A stretch of 64,000 bases of DNA, taken from contig JAHCID010000006.1 in the NCBI GenBank assembly GCA_026129405.1, forward strand, positions 124,001 to 188,000. The letters are read 5' to 3'. The translations under genes and the position numbers were made by a program. This document shows positions 1 to 9,693 of the stretch, in pieces (positions within the stretch are counted from its first letter, which is position 1; each line of letters opens with the position of its first letter). The DNA is from a bacterium (lineage in GTDB: Bacteria > Desulfobacterota > Binatia > DP-6). The notes under the pieces are model-generated. The model was not told the DNA's origin, searched no databases, and was given only the letters and a program-made list of their open reading frames with translations.

Positions 1-36
1 ATGGCCCCGGCCCAGAGGCCGAGCAGGAGTGCGCGC

Positions 37-1665
37 CTAAGCGACTTTCGAGCGACCATAGAACTCGAGCGGGTGGCGGCGCGGCGCCCAGCGATGGCGT
101 CCCAGCGCCGCATCGAGCGCGCTCCACAGCGTCCAGATGGCGACCGCGGACACGAGCGCGTTGACGGCGATCACCCGCGCCGACGTGGTGTGCGCCAGCG
201 CGGCATAGAGCGGCAGGAAGAGGTTCGCAGCGATGAGCACGACCTGCGGCAGCACTGCGAGGACCGCCGGACGGCGGCGACGCTTGCCGGCGTTGTTGGG
301 CCGATAGCCCGGCTTACCGCGACGCCAGCGCAGGGCCCGCAGCGTCCCCATGAGGTAGATCGGGAAGAAGCCGACGAGCATCTGGAACTGGCGCCCCGGC
401 TGCTCGCCGCGGGCGAGATAGCGCAGCGCCCAGGCCATGGCGCCGAAGTAGACGCCGCGCGCGATCGCGAAGTGCACGGCGGAGCAGAGCAGGACCTCCT
501 GCCCGGTGACGTAGGTCCACGGCGGCACCACGAAGAGGAACGGCACCGCGAAGCCGACGGTGAGATAGGTGAAACCGATGAGGAAGTAGTTGAGCCGCTT
601 GCGCCACGGGAGCCCGCGCTTCACCAGCGGGTTGTCCCAGAAGAAGAGGCGCATGGTGTCGAGCGCCCACTGTCCGCGCTGCCGGTACACGCCCCACACG
701 TCCTCGGGCGCGAGACCCTCCGAGAGCGGGTACGGATAGTAGAACGACTTCCAGCCCTTCGCGTGCAGGTGGTACGAGGTCGTCAGATCCTCGACCAGGT
801 TCCAGGTCGCGAAGCCGCCGATGTCCTCGAGCGCCGCACGCCGGTAGAGTACGCCGGAGCCGCACGAGATCACGGTGTCGTGCGCATCCATGGCGAGTTG
901 CACGGCGCCGTAGAACACGCGGTCCTCGTTGAAGAGCGGATCGCCCTCGGCGACGAGGTACGACTGCCGCGACTGGACGAACGCGAGGCGCTCGAAGCGG
1001 AAGTAGCCGGCCAGCGACTCGAGGATGTCGGGGTGCGGGACCTGGTCCGCGTCGAGCACGAGCACGAGATCGCCGTGCGAGCGCGCGAGACCGAAGTTCA
1101 TGTTCCCGGCCTTGGCGTCGTCCTTCGCGACGCCGTCGCGGGGCCGCGAGTGGTAGGCGAAGCCGAGCCGCCGCACGACGGCCTCGACGTCGGCCGAGCC
1201 GCCGTCGTCGAGCACGTGCACGGCGAGCGGCCCCGACCAGCGGATGCGCGTCACCGCCTCGAGCGTGGTCGTGATCACCTCGATCGGCTCGCCGCACACC
1301 GGCACGAGCACGTCGATGGCGTACGCCTTCTCCGGCACCGGCGATCGCCGCGGCTTGAAGCGCAGCCGCCAGAGGCTGGAGCCGCCGATGGTGAACAGGA
1401 CGAGGCAGGCGCTCTCGCTGAGCAGGAACGCGATCCCCATGAGGAGATGCGCCGGGTTGATCGCCGTCGCGACCCACCCGATGTAGACGCCGCCGGTGAC
1501 GACGGTGAGGAGGACGAGGGCCTGGGCGCGGATGCGCCGCGGCCGATCCTCCCCGTCCCCGAAGCGCCGGTACGTGATCTCCTCGGGACGCAGCGCCTCC
1601 TCGAGCAACCCACCGATCACCGGCACCCGACCGTACCAACGCCGCGGGCGCTCCATCACGGTCAT
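37..1665 (-). CDS. Processive family 2 glycosyltransferase (cellulose synthase-like), membrane
   Basis: A 542-residue inner-membrane glycosyltransferase of the BcsA/hyaluronan-synthase type that would polymerise a UDP- or GDP-sugar while moving the chain across the membrane. Two hydrophobic segments lie near residues 48-70 and 75-95. The GT-A catalytic region follows, with VLDDGG near 151-156, NMNF at 188-191, LDADQVP at 204-210, a VED acid pair near 291-293 and QRGQW (the Q-x-x-R-W motif) at 329-333. Several more membrane segments lie from about 358 on. There is no PilZ domain, so c-di-GMP control is not evident. I chose the ATG at 1665 (MTVMERP); an in-frame ATG at 1656 is equally possible. 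It is divergent from cysK. The polymer made cannot be told from sequence alone. Confidence 0.88.
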   Translation of the reverse strand: MTVMERPRRWYGRVPVIGGLLEEALRPEEITYRRFGDGEDRPRRIRAQALVLLTVVTGGVYIGWVATAINPAHLLMGIAFLLSESACLVLFTIGGSSLWRLRFKPRRSPVPEKAYAIDVLVPVCGEPIEVITTTLEAVTRIRWSGPLAVHVLDDGGSADVEAVVRRLGFAYHSRPRDGVAKDDAKAGNMNFGLARSHGDLVLVLDADQVPHPDILESLAGYFRFERLAFVQSRQSYLVAEGDPLFNEDRVFYGAVQLAMDAHDTVISCGSGVLYRRAALEDIGGFATWNLVEDLTTSYHLHAKGWKSFYYPYPLSEGLAPEDVWGVYRQRGQWALDTMRLFFWDNPLVKRGLPWRKRLNYFLIGFTYLTVGFAVPFLFVVPPWTYVTGQEVLLCSAVHFAIARGVYFGAMAWALRYLARGEQPGRQFQMLVGFFPIYLMGTLRALRWRRGKPGYRPNNAGKRRRRPAVLAVLPQVVLIAANLFLPLYAALAHTTSARVIAVNALVSAVAIWTLWSALDAALGRHRWAPRRHPLEFYGRSKVA

Positions 1666-1706
1666 TCTCGGTCGGAGGGCGCCCGTAGTTGAGCCCGGCA
1701 CGCCCT

Positions 1707-1731
1707 GGCGGCGGCAATCCTTGCCGCCGCC
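1707..1731. promoter_or_regulatory. Perfect 11-bp inverted repeat with 3-nt loop
   Basis: GGCGGCGGCAA at 1707-1717 is followed by the loop TCC and the exact reverse complement at 1721-1731. It lies between the divergent glycosyltransferase and cysK genes, within the 144-bp intergenic region. It could be an operator or a hairpin in either leader. No U-tract follows, so a classical intrinsic terminator is not supported. Confidence 0.45.
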
Positions 1732-1809
1732 GCCGGGCGGCGGTGGGCGCCGTGCACCCGGCGTCCGCCGATGCTGGAACGATGCGCGGCGGCGGGATAG
1801 CAACGACCC

Positions 1810-2766
<957 letters not shown>

Positions 2767-3535
2767 CGCCGCCCGTCGAGGCGCGCCGTCAGCCAGGCGG
2801 CGACGTCGCGCAGCTCGGCGTCGGTGATGCCGTGCGCCACCGGGTACTCCCGGTAGGTGACGTCGGCCCCGCCGGCGAACGCCTCGCGCGTGGCCCGGCC
2901 CTGCGCCACCGGCAGCACGTCGTCGTACAGGCCGTGGCCGACGAAGAGCGGCACCGCGGCGACGGCCGCGGCCGTCGCGGCGGGCGGGAACAGGTCACCC
3001 GGGGCGCGGCCGCTCAGTGCGACGACGGCGAACGTCAGCACGGGCTCGGTGCGCACGACGCCGAGGCTCATCATCGCCCCCTGGCTGAAGCCGAGCAGCA
3101 CGGTGCGCCCGGGATCGGTGCCGAAGCGCGCCGGCGCCGCGGTGAGCCAGCGACGCAGCTCGGCGAGCGTGCGGCGCGCGCCGGCGACGTCGGGCACGAT
3201 GGTGCCGTCGCGCCCGAACTCGATGTGGAACCAGCTGTGCCCCATCACGTAGGCGCCGGGCGCACGCAGGCTCACCACCTGGAAGCGCGGGTCGAGCAGG
3301 TCGGCGACGGGGAAGAGGTCGTTCTCGTCGGTGCCGATGCCGTGCAGGAGCACCAGCAACGGGGGGCGTCCCGGGCTCGACGCCCGCGGCGCGCGCGTGC
3401 GCACCACCCAGTCCGGAGCCGCTGCGTCCATCGTCGACCCTCCCGCTCCGCAGGCGACGGCGAGCGCGGCCCCGGAGAGCGCCAGACCGATCGCCACCCG
3501 CCCCTGCACGTGGGGCGGCTCTTACACCGCCCGCC

Positions 3536-3712
3536 CTACTTGAGGAAGGTCGCGATCAGGCGCTCGCCGCAATCGATGCACCAGGCGCTCTGCCGTCGGC
3601 GGGCGGCGGCGTGCTTGTCGTCGTCGCACGGCGACGGATCGACGTGCGGGTTCACCGTCGCGCCGCACTGCGGACAGTGTGCGACCGGCGCGTTCGGACG
3701 GCTGTGGTTCAT
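3536..3712 (-). CDS. Small double-CxxC zinc-ribbon protein
   Basis: A 58-residue protein with two knuckles, CPQC at 13-16 and CIDC at 45-48, plus a central C29 and histidines. This is consistent with a single zinc-ribbon fold. Nothing else is recognisable and no function is assigned. It begins at the ATG at 3712 and stops at TAG 3536-3538, 26 bases upstream of the start of the esterase gene on the same strand, so the two could be co-transcribed. The short length keeps confidence moderate, although cysteine spacing of this quality rarely arises by chance. Confidence 0.5.
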   Translation of the reverse strand: MNHSRPNAPVAHCPQCGATVNPHVDPSPCDDDKHAAARRRQSAWCIDCGERLIATFLK

Positions 3713-4013
3713 GTTGTCGCAGCGCTCGGGCTGTCGATGGGGCCGCAGGCTGTGCATGCTGCGGCTCGGCGAGCAACGCGCATGCCGTGCGTCCGCCGGC
3801 GGTGATGTCTGGACGGCCGGGGGGATGCACACGGGGCTGCATGATGCGGATGCCGTGCGCGTGCCGACGGCCCCGCGCACGGCAGGCGGCACGGCATCTG
3901 GGGGGCGACGCGACGCAACCGTACCGCGGCGTCCCGTTTTCGTCGTCTGCGGCGCGCTGGAGCGTTTGCCGCTTGGTATGGGGTGGCGGCACATGGGTTG
4001 CAATGTACTCCGG
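3713..4013. other. Intergenic region, no gene seen
   Basis: About 300 bases lie between the start of the zinc-ribbon gene and the start of the GAF/coiled-coil gene. It should hold divergent promoters. I see no convincing ORF, tRNA or repeat. Confidence 0.5.
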
Positions 4014-6491
4014 ATGGCCGCCATGCCCGACTCGCGCGCCCGGAGCGGGCCCCCACCGCGTACGCCCCCGAAGAATCCGCTCGGGGAGAAGGCCGCGGAC
4101 GAGCTGCGTGCCATCGCCCGGGACGCGCACGCGCCCGAGGACGCGATCGAGCCGGCCCTGCGCATCCTGCTCGAAGCGGTCGGCGCCACCGCGGGCGCCA
4201 TCTGTCTCTTCGACCAGCGCCAGGAGCTGCTGCGGCTGGCGGCCGAGGTGGGCCTGTCCGACGAGGGCTGCCGGCAGCTGCGCAGCGTGCGGCGCGGCGG
4301 CGTCGGCACCTGGGACATGCCGCTCCACAGCCTGCTCAACCGGCGCGCGTACCTGATCGAGAGCGCGGCGCGGAACCGCTACGTGCCGCCCCTCGTCGAG
4401 CCCGCGTCTTCGGTGCGGACGCTCGCGTGCATCCCGCTCTACACCGGCTCCACCGCGCTCGCGAGCCTCGTCCTGGTGGCGATGACGCCGCAGTCGTTCG
4501 GCGAACGCGAGATCCGGGTCCTCGACCCCGCGCTGCGCGAGCTGATCACGATCATCGAGTCGGTCCGCAAGCGCGTCCCCGGCGGCGCCGGCGCCGAGCG
4601 GAGCGAACCGGCCCCGGCATCCGCTCCCGCCCCGCCGCCGCTGCCCCCAGGTGCCCGCCGTCCGCAGCGCGCCACCCTGTCGCCCGAGCTGAGCCGCGAC
4701 ACGCGGCGCGCCGCGGCGCCACGCGCCCTGCCCGGCGCCGCCACCGCGCTCGAAGGCGGAGGCCGAGCGCGGCGGCGAGCCGGCCGCGCTCGCCGCGCGG
4801 CTCGAGGAGGCCGAGCACGCGACCGCGTCCGGCTCGCCGCCGCGCTCGAGAAGGCCGCCGCCGAGCGGGCCGCCGACGTGACCCGGCTCATGACGCGGCT
4901 GCTCGACGCCGAGAGCGCCGGCGCCCGCCAGACCGGCACGTCGCCGCGCGAAGGGGCCGAGGATCTGCGGCGGGCTCTCGAGGCCGCCCAGCTCGCCGAG
5001 ACGGCGCGGGCGACCGCCGCGGTCGAAGCCGAGGCGGCGCGCGTCGAGGCCACGCGCGCCCGCTCCGAGATCCAGCGTCTCCAGACCTCCGAGCGCGAGG
5101 CCCGCGAGGAGCGCGGTCGCCTCGAGCGCACGATCACGGACCTCGAGGGCCGGCTCGATGCGGCGAGCGCCGCACGCGGGCCGCAGGACGAGGCCCTCGC
5201 TGCCGCCACCGCCCGCGCCGAAGCCGCTGCGTCGGAGACGGCCGCGCTGCAGCGCGAGCGCGACGCCCTCGTCGCCGAGCGCGACAGCCTGCGCCAGGCC
5301 GGAGGCCGCCGGCGACGCCGACACGGCGCGCGCCGACCTCGCCCAGGCCCGCGCGCAGCTCGCCACGCTGAGCGCCGAGGTCCGAGCGCCTGGGCGCGGG
5401 GCCGCGACCGGCGCGCGCTGGCCGCCGACGCGGCCCGCGCCGCGCAAGCCGAGCACGGGCCCAGGCGACGCGCGCGCTCGCCGAGGCCGGCACCGCCCGC
5501 ATGCGGGTCGATGATCTCGGCGCGGCTCACCGGCGCACCGCGCCGAGCGCGGTCAGGCCACTCGCCGACGCCGACGCGCTGCGCGCCGCCGCCGCGCGGC
5601 CGAGGAGCACAAGTGCTGCGCGCGGAGCTCGATGCCACCCGCGGCGCCGCCAGTCGCTCCAGGCCGACGCGCCGACCGCCTGCGCGCCGAGGCGGAGCGC
5701 GCGAGCGCCATTATTGCCGGCCACAGCGGGCGGCGGCAGCCGAAGCGCGGGCGGCGCTCGACGCCGCCCTGACGGCGCAGACCACCGCCGTCGAGTCGCT
5801 GCGCGGCGAGCACGAGCGCGCGCTCGCGGGTCTGCGCGGTGAGCACGAGGGCACGCTCGCGAGCCTGCGTCGGGACCACGACGCCGCCCTCGCAGGGCTC
5901 GAGAGCGAGCACGCCGTCGCGCTCGACGGGCTGCGCACGGAGCACGCGACCATGCTCGCGGAGCGCGACGCGGCAGCAGCCGCCGCCGCGGAGCAGCTCG
6001 GCACGCTCGCCGCCGAGCGCGACGCCCTCGTAGCGCGCACCGAAGAGCTGACCGCGGCGCAGGCCCGCGCGGCCGAGGAAGCGGACGCCGCGCTGCGGGC
6101 CGCGGTCGAGGCCGCCCAGGCGGCCGCACGCAGCGAGCTCGATGCCGCCCACGCAGAGCTCGCGCCGCTGCGCAGCGAGCGCGACGCCCTGAAGGCCGCG
6201 CACGACGATCTCCTCGCTCGTGTCGACGCGCTGGCCGGCGAGCGCGACGAGCTGCGCGCCGCCACGGCCACGCTCACCGCGGAGCGCGACGTCCACGCCA
6301 CCGCGCGTGCCGAGCTCGAGGCGACGCTGCGTGCCACGCGTGACGAGGCCGCCGCGACGCTGCACGCCGAGCGCGCCCGCCTGGCGGCGGAGCTGACGGC
6401 GGCGCGCACCGGCACCCTGCCCACGGGCGATGCGGGTCGCGGCGCCGCTCGGCGCATCGTCGCGCCGCCGACGGACGAGCCACTTGGGTGA
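4014..6491 (+). CDS. GAF-domain plus long coiled-coil protein, frame-disrupted
   Basis: Residues 1-30 are a basic Pro-rich tail. About 30-170 form a GAF-like sensory domain (AGAICLFDQRQELLRLAAEVGLS, then the lipid-like pocket region ending in ITIIESV). A Pro/Ala linker and a very long Ala/Glu/Arg coiled coil follow. The frame is open throughout, but coding character moves between frames. KAEAERGGEPAALAARLEEAE is read one frame over at 4753-4830, then the original frame returns. From about 5300 to 5710 there are several further jumps before the heptads resume. This points to multiple indels, from sequencing error or decay. The start may be 4014 or 4023. The gene ends in a GTGA overlap with the receiver-like gene, which may be part of the same protein. 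The role is probably signalling or scaffolding. Confidence 0.6.
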   Translation: MAAMPDSRARSGPPPRTPPKNPLGEKAADELRAIARDAHAPEDAIEPALRILLEAVGATAGAICLFDQRQELLRLAAEVGLSDEGCRQLRSVRRGGVGTWDMPLHSLLNRRAYLIESAARNRYVPPLVEPASSVRTLACIPLYTGSTALASLVLVAMTPQSFGEREIRVLDPALRELITIIESVRKRVPGGAGAERSEPAPASAPAPPPLPPGARRPQRATLSPELSRDTRRAAAPRALPGAATALEGGGRARRRAGRARRAARGGRARDRVRLAAALEKAAAERAADVTRLMTRLLDAESAGARQTGTSPREGAEDLRRALEAAQLAETARATAAVEAEAARVEATRARSEIQRLQTSEREAREERGRLERTITDLEGRLDAASAARGPQDEALAAATARAEAAASETAALQRERDALVAERDSLRQAGGRRRRRHGARRPRPGPRAARHAERRGPSAWARGRDRRALAADAARAAQAEHGPRRRARSPRPAPPACGSMISARLTGAPRRARSGHSPTPTRCAPPPRGRGAQVLRAELDATRGAASRSRPTRRPPARRGGARERHYCRPQRAAAAEARAALDAALTAQTTAVESLRGEHERALAGLRGEHEGTLASLRRDHDAALAGLESEHAVALDGLRTEHATMLAERDAAAAAAAEQLGTLAAERDALVARTEELTAAQARAAEEADAALRAAVEAAQAAARSELDAAHAELAPLRSERDALKAAHDDLLARVDALAGERDELRAATATLTAERDVHATARAELEATLRATRDEAAATLHAERARLAAELTAARTGTLPTGDAGRGAARRIVAPPTDEPLG
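5799..5963 (+). repeat. Five tandem 33-bp (11-residue) coiled-coil repeats
   Basis: Within the coiled-coil gene the pattern L-R-x-E-H-x-x-x-L-A-x is repeated five times: LRGEHERALAG, LRGEHEGTLAS, LRRDHDAALAG, LESEHAVALDG, LRTEHATMLAE. Each unit is exactly 33 bases. Hendecad spacing implies a slightly right-handed coiled coil, and the DNA similarity suggests duplication within the gene. Confidence 0.8.
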
Positions 6492-7444
6492 TCTGGCGGG
6501 AGACGCCCGCCGACGCCGTTCCCCCGCCGCCCGAGACTCCCGTCGCCGCGGCCGGCTCGGACGAGCCCGACGCGCTCGTCGTCGACCCGCTCGCCGCCGG
6601 CGAGATGGCTCCGGCTCCCGCCCTCCAGGACGAGGCACCGCCGGCGGCCGGCGCGGACGCTCCCGTCGAAGCGCCGGCCGGCGCAGGCGGCACCCTGCCG
6701 CCGCCCGGCCCCGAGGTCGCCACCCGCACCGTCGTCCTCGACGACGATCTCGCCGCCTGGGACGGGATCGCGCCGGGCGAGGATCGTGAGCTGTGCCTGC
6801 GCTGTCCTGCGCCCGACACGGTCGCCGAGACGCTCGTCCTCTCGCCCGCGCGCGTGATCGCCAACCTCGCACGCCCCGGCGTCGTCGATCAGCTGCTGCG
6901 GCTGCGTGCCGCCGGCTACCCCGGCCGACTCCACGGCTATCTCGCGGCGCCGGCGGCGCGCGCCGTCCTGCCGCTCGCCGCGATCGAGCTGGGCAGCCGC
7001 CCGCTCGACCCCGACGCGGTCATCGCCTCGCTCGGCAACCACGGCGGTCAGGGCACGCGCGTCGTCATGGTCGGCGCCGACGTCGATGCCCTGATCAGCG
7101 CCCGCCAGGCCCTCGCCCGGCAGGGCATGTCCGTCTCCATGGCCTGGAACGCGAAGCAGGCCGACGATCTCCTCGGCATGGTGCGCCCGCAGGTCGTCGT
7201 CGTCGATCTCGACCTGCCCGGCCGCGACGGCTACGGCATCGTCGCGCGGCTCGCGGCGATGGCGACGGTCCCCGCGACGCTGCTCGTCGTCGGGGCCGAC
7301 GACCCCGCTCCGCGCCTCGCCGCCCTGGTCGGCGATCCGGCGCTCGCCGAGCGCCAGCAGCCCCGGGACCGTTACCTCCAGGCCGTGCTCAGCGCGAAGA
7401 GCACCGCGCCCGAGAAGAAGCGCACCGTCCGCGCCCTGCGCTAG
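6488..7444 (+). CDS. Pro-rich linker plus atypical response-regulator receiver domain
   Basis: A 318-residue product starting at GTG 6488, whose last bases overlap the TGA of the coiled-coil gene (GTGA). Residues 1-85 are Pro/Ala/Glu-rich and look disordered. Residues 90-190 form an alpha/beta region resembling a degenerate receiver or PATAN-like module. About 195-295 match a receiver domain with VVVVDLDLPGRDGYG holding the usual phospho-acceptor Asp. The switch Thr and conserved Lys positions look replaced (LLVVGAD), so phosphorylation may be absent or unconventional. No output domain is seen. The stop TAG at 7442-7444 is the left end of a CTAG-ended palindromic element. It may be the C-terminal part of the preceding GAF/coiled-coil protein. 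Confidence 0.65.
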   Translation: MIWRETPADAVPPPPETPVAAAGSDEPDALVVDPLAAGEMAPAPALQDEAPPAAGADAPVEAPAGAGGTLPPPGPEVATRTVVLDDDLAAWDGIAPGEDRELCLRCPAPDTVAETLVLSPARVIANLARPGVVDQLLRLRAAGYPGRLHGYLAAPAARAVLPLAAIELGSRPLDPDAVIASLGNHGGQGTRVVMVGADVDALISARQALARQGMSVSMAWNAKQADDLLGMVRPQVVVVDLDLPGRDGYGIVARLAAMATVPATLLVVGADDPAPRLAALVGDPALAERQQPRDRYLQAVLSAKSTAPEKKRTVRALR

Positions 7445-7529
7445 TCCCGAGTCCGAAGCTCGTTGCCGAAGATCGGGTGGGATCGCGCCGCCCGAGATAT
7501 GGTGACGCGCTTCGCACGCGGGACACTCG
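7441..7529. repeat. CTAG-ended palindromic element, copy A (internally shortened)
   Basis: The left arm starts CTAGTCCCGAGTCCGAAG and continues through GCCGAAGATCGGGTGGGATC. The right arm ends GGTGACGCGCTTCGCACGCG then GGGACACT. Both arms match copies at 38537 and 57262, but the central region is missing. It lies between convergent genes: the receiver gene stop is inside its left end and the rhomboid stop is 2 bases past its right end. Confidence 0.8.
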
Positions 7530-7530
7530 G

Positions 7531-8719
7531 CTACCGCCGGGTGTGCAGGTGGCCGATGCGCGGCTGCTGCGCCGCCTCGAGGCGCGCGAGCGCCCCGCGC
7601 GCCTGCGCGCCGACGCAGCCGTGCGGATCGGCGTCGAGCACGGCCCGCAGGTACTGATATGCCGACGCCCACTCGCCGCGAGCCAGGAGGATCTCGCCCG
7701 CGAGCAGCTGCGCCTCCGCCGCGCCGGGGCCGCGGGGATGGTCCCGCAGGTGGTTGCGCGCGACGACGAGCGCGCCCTCGCCGTGGCCGTGCTCGGCGAG
7801 CCAGCCGGCGAGGGCGAGCGAGTCGGCGGCACCGAGGGCGCCGCGCCGGGCGGGCGAGCGGCCGCGCCAGAACCAGTGGCGCCGCCGCCTCGGCCGCCGC
7901 CGCGAGCGCATCGTCGAGACGGGTCCGCGCCGGCCCGGCCGGCTCGTGCAGCGGGGCGTACTCGGGCGGGCGCTCGCCGAGCCTGCGGCGATCGAGCACC
8001 CAGGCGGCGGCGAGCCCGGCGACGAAGCCGCCGATGTGCGCGCCGTGCGCGATGCCCGCGCCGCCGGCGTCGCGGACCAGGTAGGGCAGCAGGTTCTCGA
8101 GCACCAGGTAGATGCCGAGGACGAGCCGCGCCGGCACCTCGAAGACCTGCATCACGAACGGCGGCAGCAGCCACAGCAGGCGCACCTGGTTGCGCGGAAA
8201 CCAGGCGAAGTAGAAGCCGAGCACGCCCGAGATGGCGCCCGACGCGCCCACCATCGGAATGGCGGAGCCGCGCTCGCCGACGGCGTGGAAGGCGGTCGCC
8301 GCCACCCCGGTCGCGAGGTAGGCGACGAGATAGGCCGGGGCGCCGAGCCGATGCTCGACGTTGTCGCCGTAGATCCACAGGAACAGCATGTTCCCCGCGA
8401 GGTGCAGGAAGCCCCCGTGCAGGAACATCGAGACGACGAGGTCGACCGCCGACGGCGCGACCGGCCGGAAGCCGTGCGTGAAGACGAAGAGGTCGTACGC
8501 CGTCGCCTCGTGCAGAAGGCGCGCCGGCGCCACCTGCCCGCGCGTCGCCTCCACCATCACCCGCAGGTACTCGTGCAGCGCGGGGTCGCCGGGATCGACG
8601 GGCCGCGCCGAGAGCGGCATCGTCACCAGCACGTAGACGGCGACGTTCACCGCGATCAGCGCCCAGGTGACGACGGGCGTGCTGCGCGGGTTCGGCGCGT
8701 CGCCGATCGGGAGGACCAT
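7531..8719 (-). CDS. Rhomboid-family intramembrane serine protease with C-terminal TPR-like tail (one frameshift)
   Basis: An integral membrane protease cutting transmembrane helices. Residues 1-245 carry six or seven hydrophobic segments, the loop HGGFLHLAGN at 101-110, the catalytic Ser160 in MVGASGAISG and the catalytic His228 in GAHIGG. After the membrane domain the coding sense leaves the starting frame near 7876-7900. It continues in another frame as HWFWRGRSPARRGALG, then helical TPR-like repeats (LLAGEILLARGEWASAYQYL), and stops at 7531. If the original frame is followed instead, the product becomes Arg-rich nonsense for hundreds of residues. I therefore infer one indel in a GGC-rich run, either a sequencing error or a real mutation. 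The start at 8719 gives MVLPIGD. Confidence 0.8.
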
Positions 8720-8777
8720 GAGCGCGCGGTGCGCGCCGCGGCCGGGTCCGCACGGAGCGGCCCGACCGCGGACGGCG

Positions 8778-9260
8778 TCAACCCCGCTTCATGGACGGAT
8801 GGTACAGCACGACCATCTCGTAGATCAGCGCCGGCCGCTCGTTGCCGACCACGTGCACGTTGATCTCCTGGGTCACCTGGGTGCCCTTCGGGTGCGCCTC
8901 CGCGCCGACCAGCCGCGCATGCGCGTGCAGCTTCGAGCCGGCCGGGACGGGCGACACGAAGCGCAGCTTGTTGGCGCCGTAGTTCGTGGCGTTGCCGTAG
9001 CCGACGATCTTCCACGTCTGCTTGCTGCGCAGCGCCGGCAGCAGGCTCAGCGTGAGGAAGCCGTGCGCGATCGTGCCGCCGAACGGGCTCTGCGTCTTCG
9101 CCCGCTCGACGTCGACGTGGATCCACTGGTGGTCGCCCGTCAGGTCGGCGAACTGGTTGATCTTCTCCTGGGTGACCTCGAGCGGATCGCTCCAGTCCCC
9201 GAACGTGTCGCTGATCTTCGCCTGTAGGGCGGGAATGTCGTCGAAGCGGATATCTTCCAC
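8778..9260 (-). CDS. MaoC-like (R)-specific enoyl-CoA hydratase
   Basis: A 160-residue single hot-dog-fold protein predicted to hydrate trans-2-enoyl-CoA thioesters to (R)-3-hydroxyacyl-CoA. The hydratase 2 motif is present: FADLTGDHQWIHVD near 36-50 supplies the Asp/His pair, followed by PFGGTIAHGFLTLSLL. The length matches stand-alone MaoC proteins. The start is GTG at 9260, supported by AAGGAGGAAG about 10 bases upstream on the minus strand. It is transcribed toward the rhomboid gene, 58 bases away. It likely belongs with the fatty-acyl catabolism represented elsewhere in the window. Confidence 0.9.
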   Translation of the reverse strand: MEDIRFDDIPALQAKISDTFGDWSDPLEVTQEKINQFADLTGDHQWIHVDVERAKTQSPFGGTIAHGFLTLSLLPALRSKQTWKIVGYGNATNYGANKLRFVSPVPAGSKLHAHARLVGAEAHPKGTQVTQEINVHVVGNERPALIYEMVVLYHPSMKRG

Positions 9261-9370
9261 GGGCTTCCTCCTTGCGGGAAAGGCCGACCCTGTAGCCCAG
9301 GAGCGCCGGCGGCCTCAAGCCGAACGGACCGCGGGCTGGCACGACGAACGGCGCGTGCTACCTTCGAGCC

Positions 9371-9679
9371 ATGCCCGCGGCGAGCCGCCCGATGCGCCCC
9401 GTGTCGATGCGCCTCCTGCTCCAGCTGCCGCGCCAGGTGCGTCTCTGCTGGCGCCTCCTCGGCGAGCGCCGCGTCACGCCCTGGTCGAAGATGGTGCTGC
9501 TCGCCGCGCTCCTCTATCTGATCCTGCCCTTCGACCTCGTGCCCGACATCCTCGTCGGCCCGGGACAGCTCGACGACCTCGGGCTGCTGGTCGCCGCCGG
9601 CTGGTGGTTCGTGCACCAGTGTCCGCCCGACGTCGTCGCCGAGCACCTGCGCGCGATCGACGGCGACGCCGCGGGCTGA
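9371..9679 (+). CDS. DUF1232 (YkvA-type) small membrane protein
   Basis: A 102-residue protein with a basic N-terminus and one or two membrane helices. The family signature LYLILPFDLVPDILVGPGQLDDL runs from about residue 48, followed by a second hydrophobic stretch LLVAAGWWF. DUF1232 proteins have no established function. The ATG at 9371 is the first of several (residues 1, 8 and 13). It is divergent from maoC and convergent with the TPR gene, whose stop is 14 bases past its own. Confidence 0.75.
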   Translation: MPAASRPMRPVSMRLLLQLPRQVRLCWRLLGERRVTPWSKMVLLAALLYLILPFDLVPDILVGPGQLDDLGLLVAAGWWFVHQCPPDVVAEHLRAIDGDAAG

Positions 9680-9693
9680 CAGCGCCCGGCGTC

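Noticed and set aside
1-1692. Long plus-strand open frame antisense to the GT2 gene
   Set aside because: The minus strand carries full GT2 motifs; the plus frame is Arg/Glu/His-rich with no domain, a normal side effect of very high GC.
3713-4013. tRNA or small RNA gene
   Set aside because: No T-loop (GTTCGA-type) or cloverleaf could be found by eye, and no conserved RNA motif was recognised.
5799-5963. 33-bp tandem repeats as a CRISPR array
   Set aside because: Units are directly adjacent without spacers and encode in-frame coiled-coil hendecads.
5711-7530. Continuation of the rhomboid frame for some 600 more residues
   Set aside because: It is antisense to the receiver and coiled-coil genes and becomes Arg-rich nonsense; the real tail is in another frame ending at 7531.
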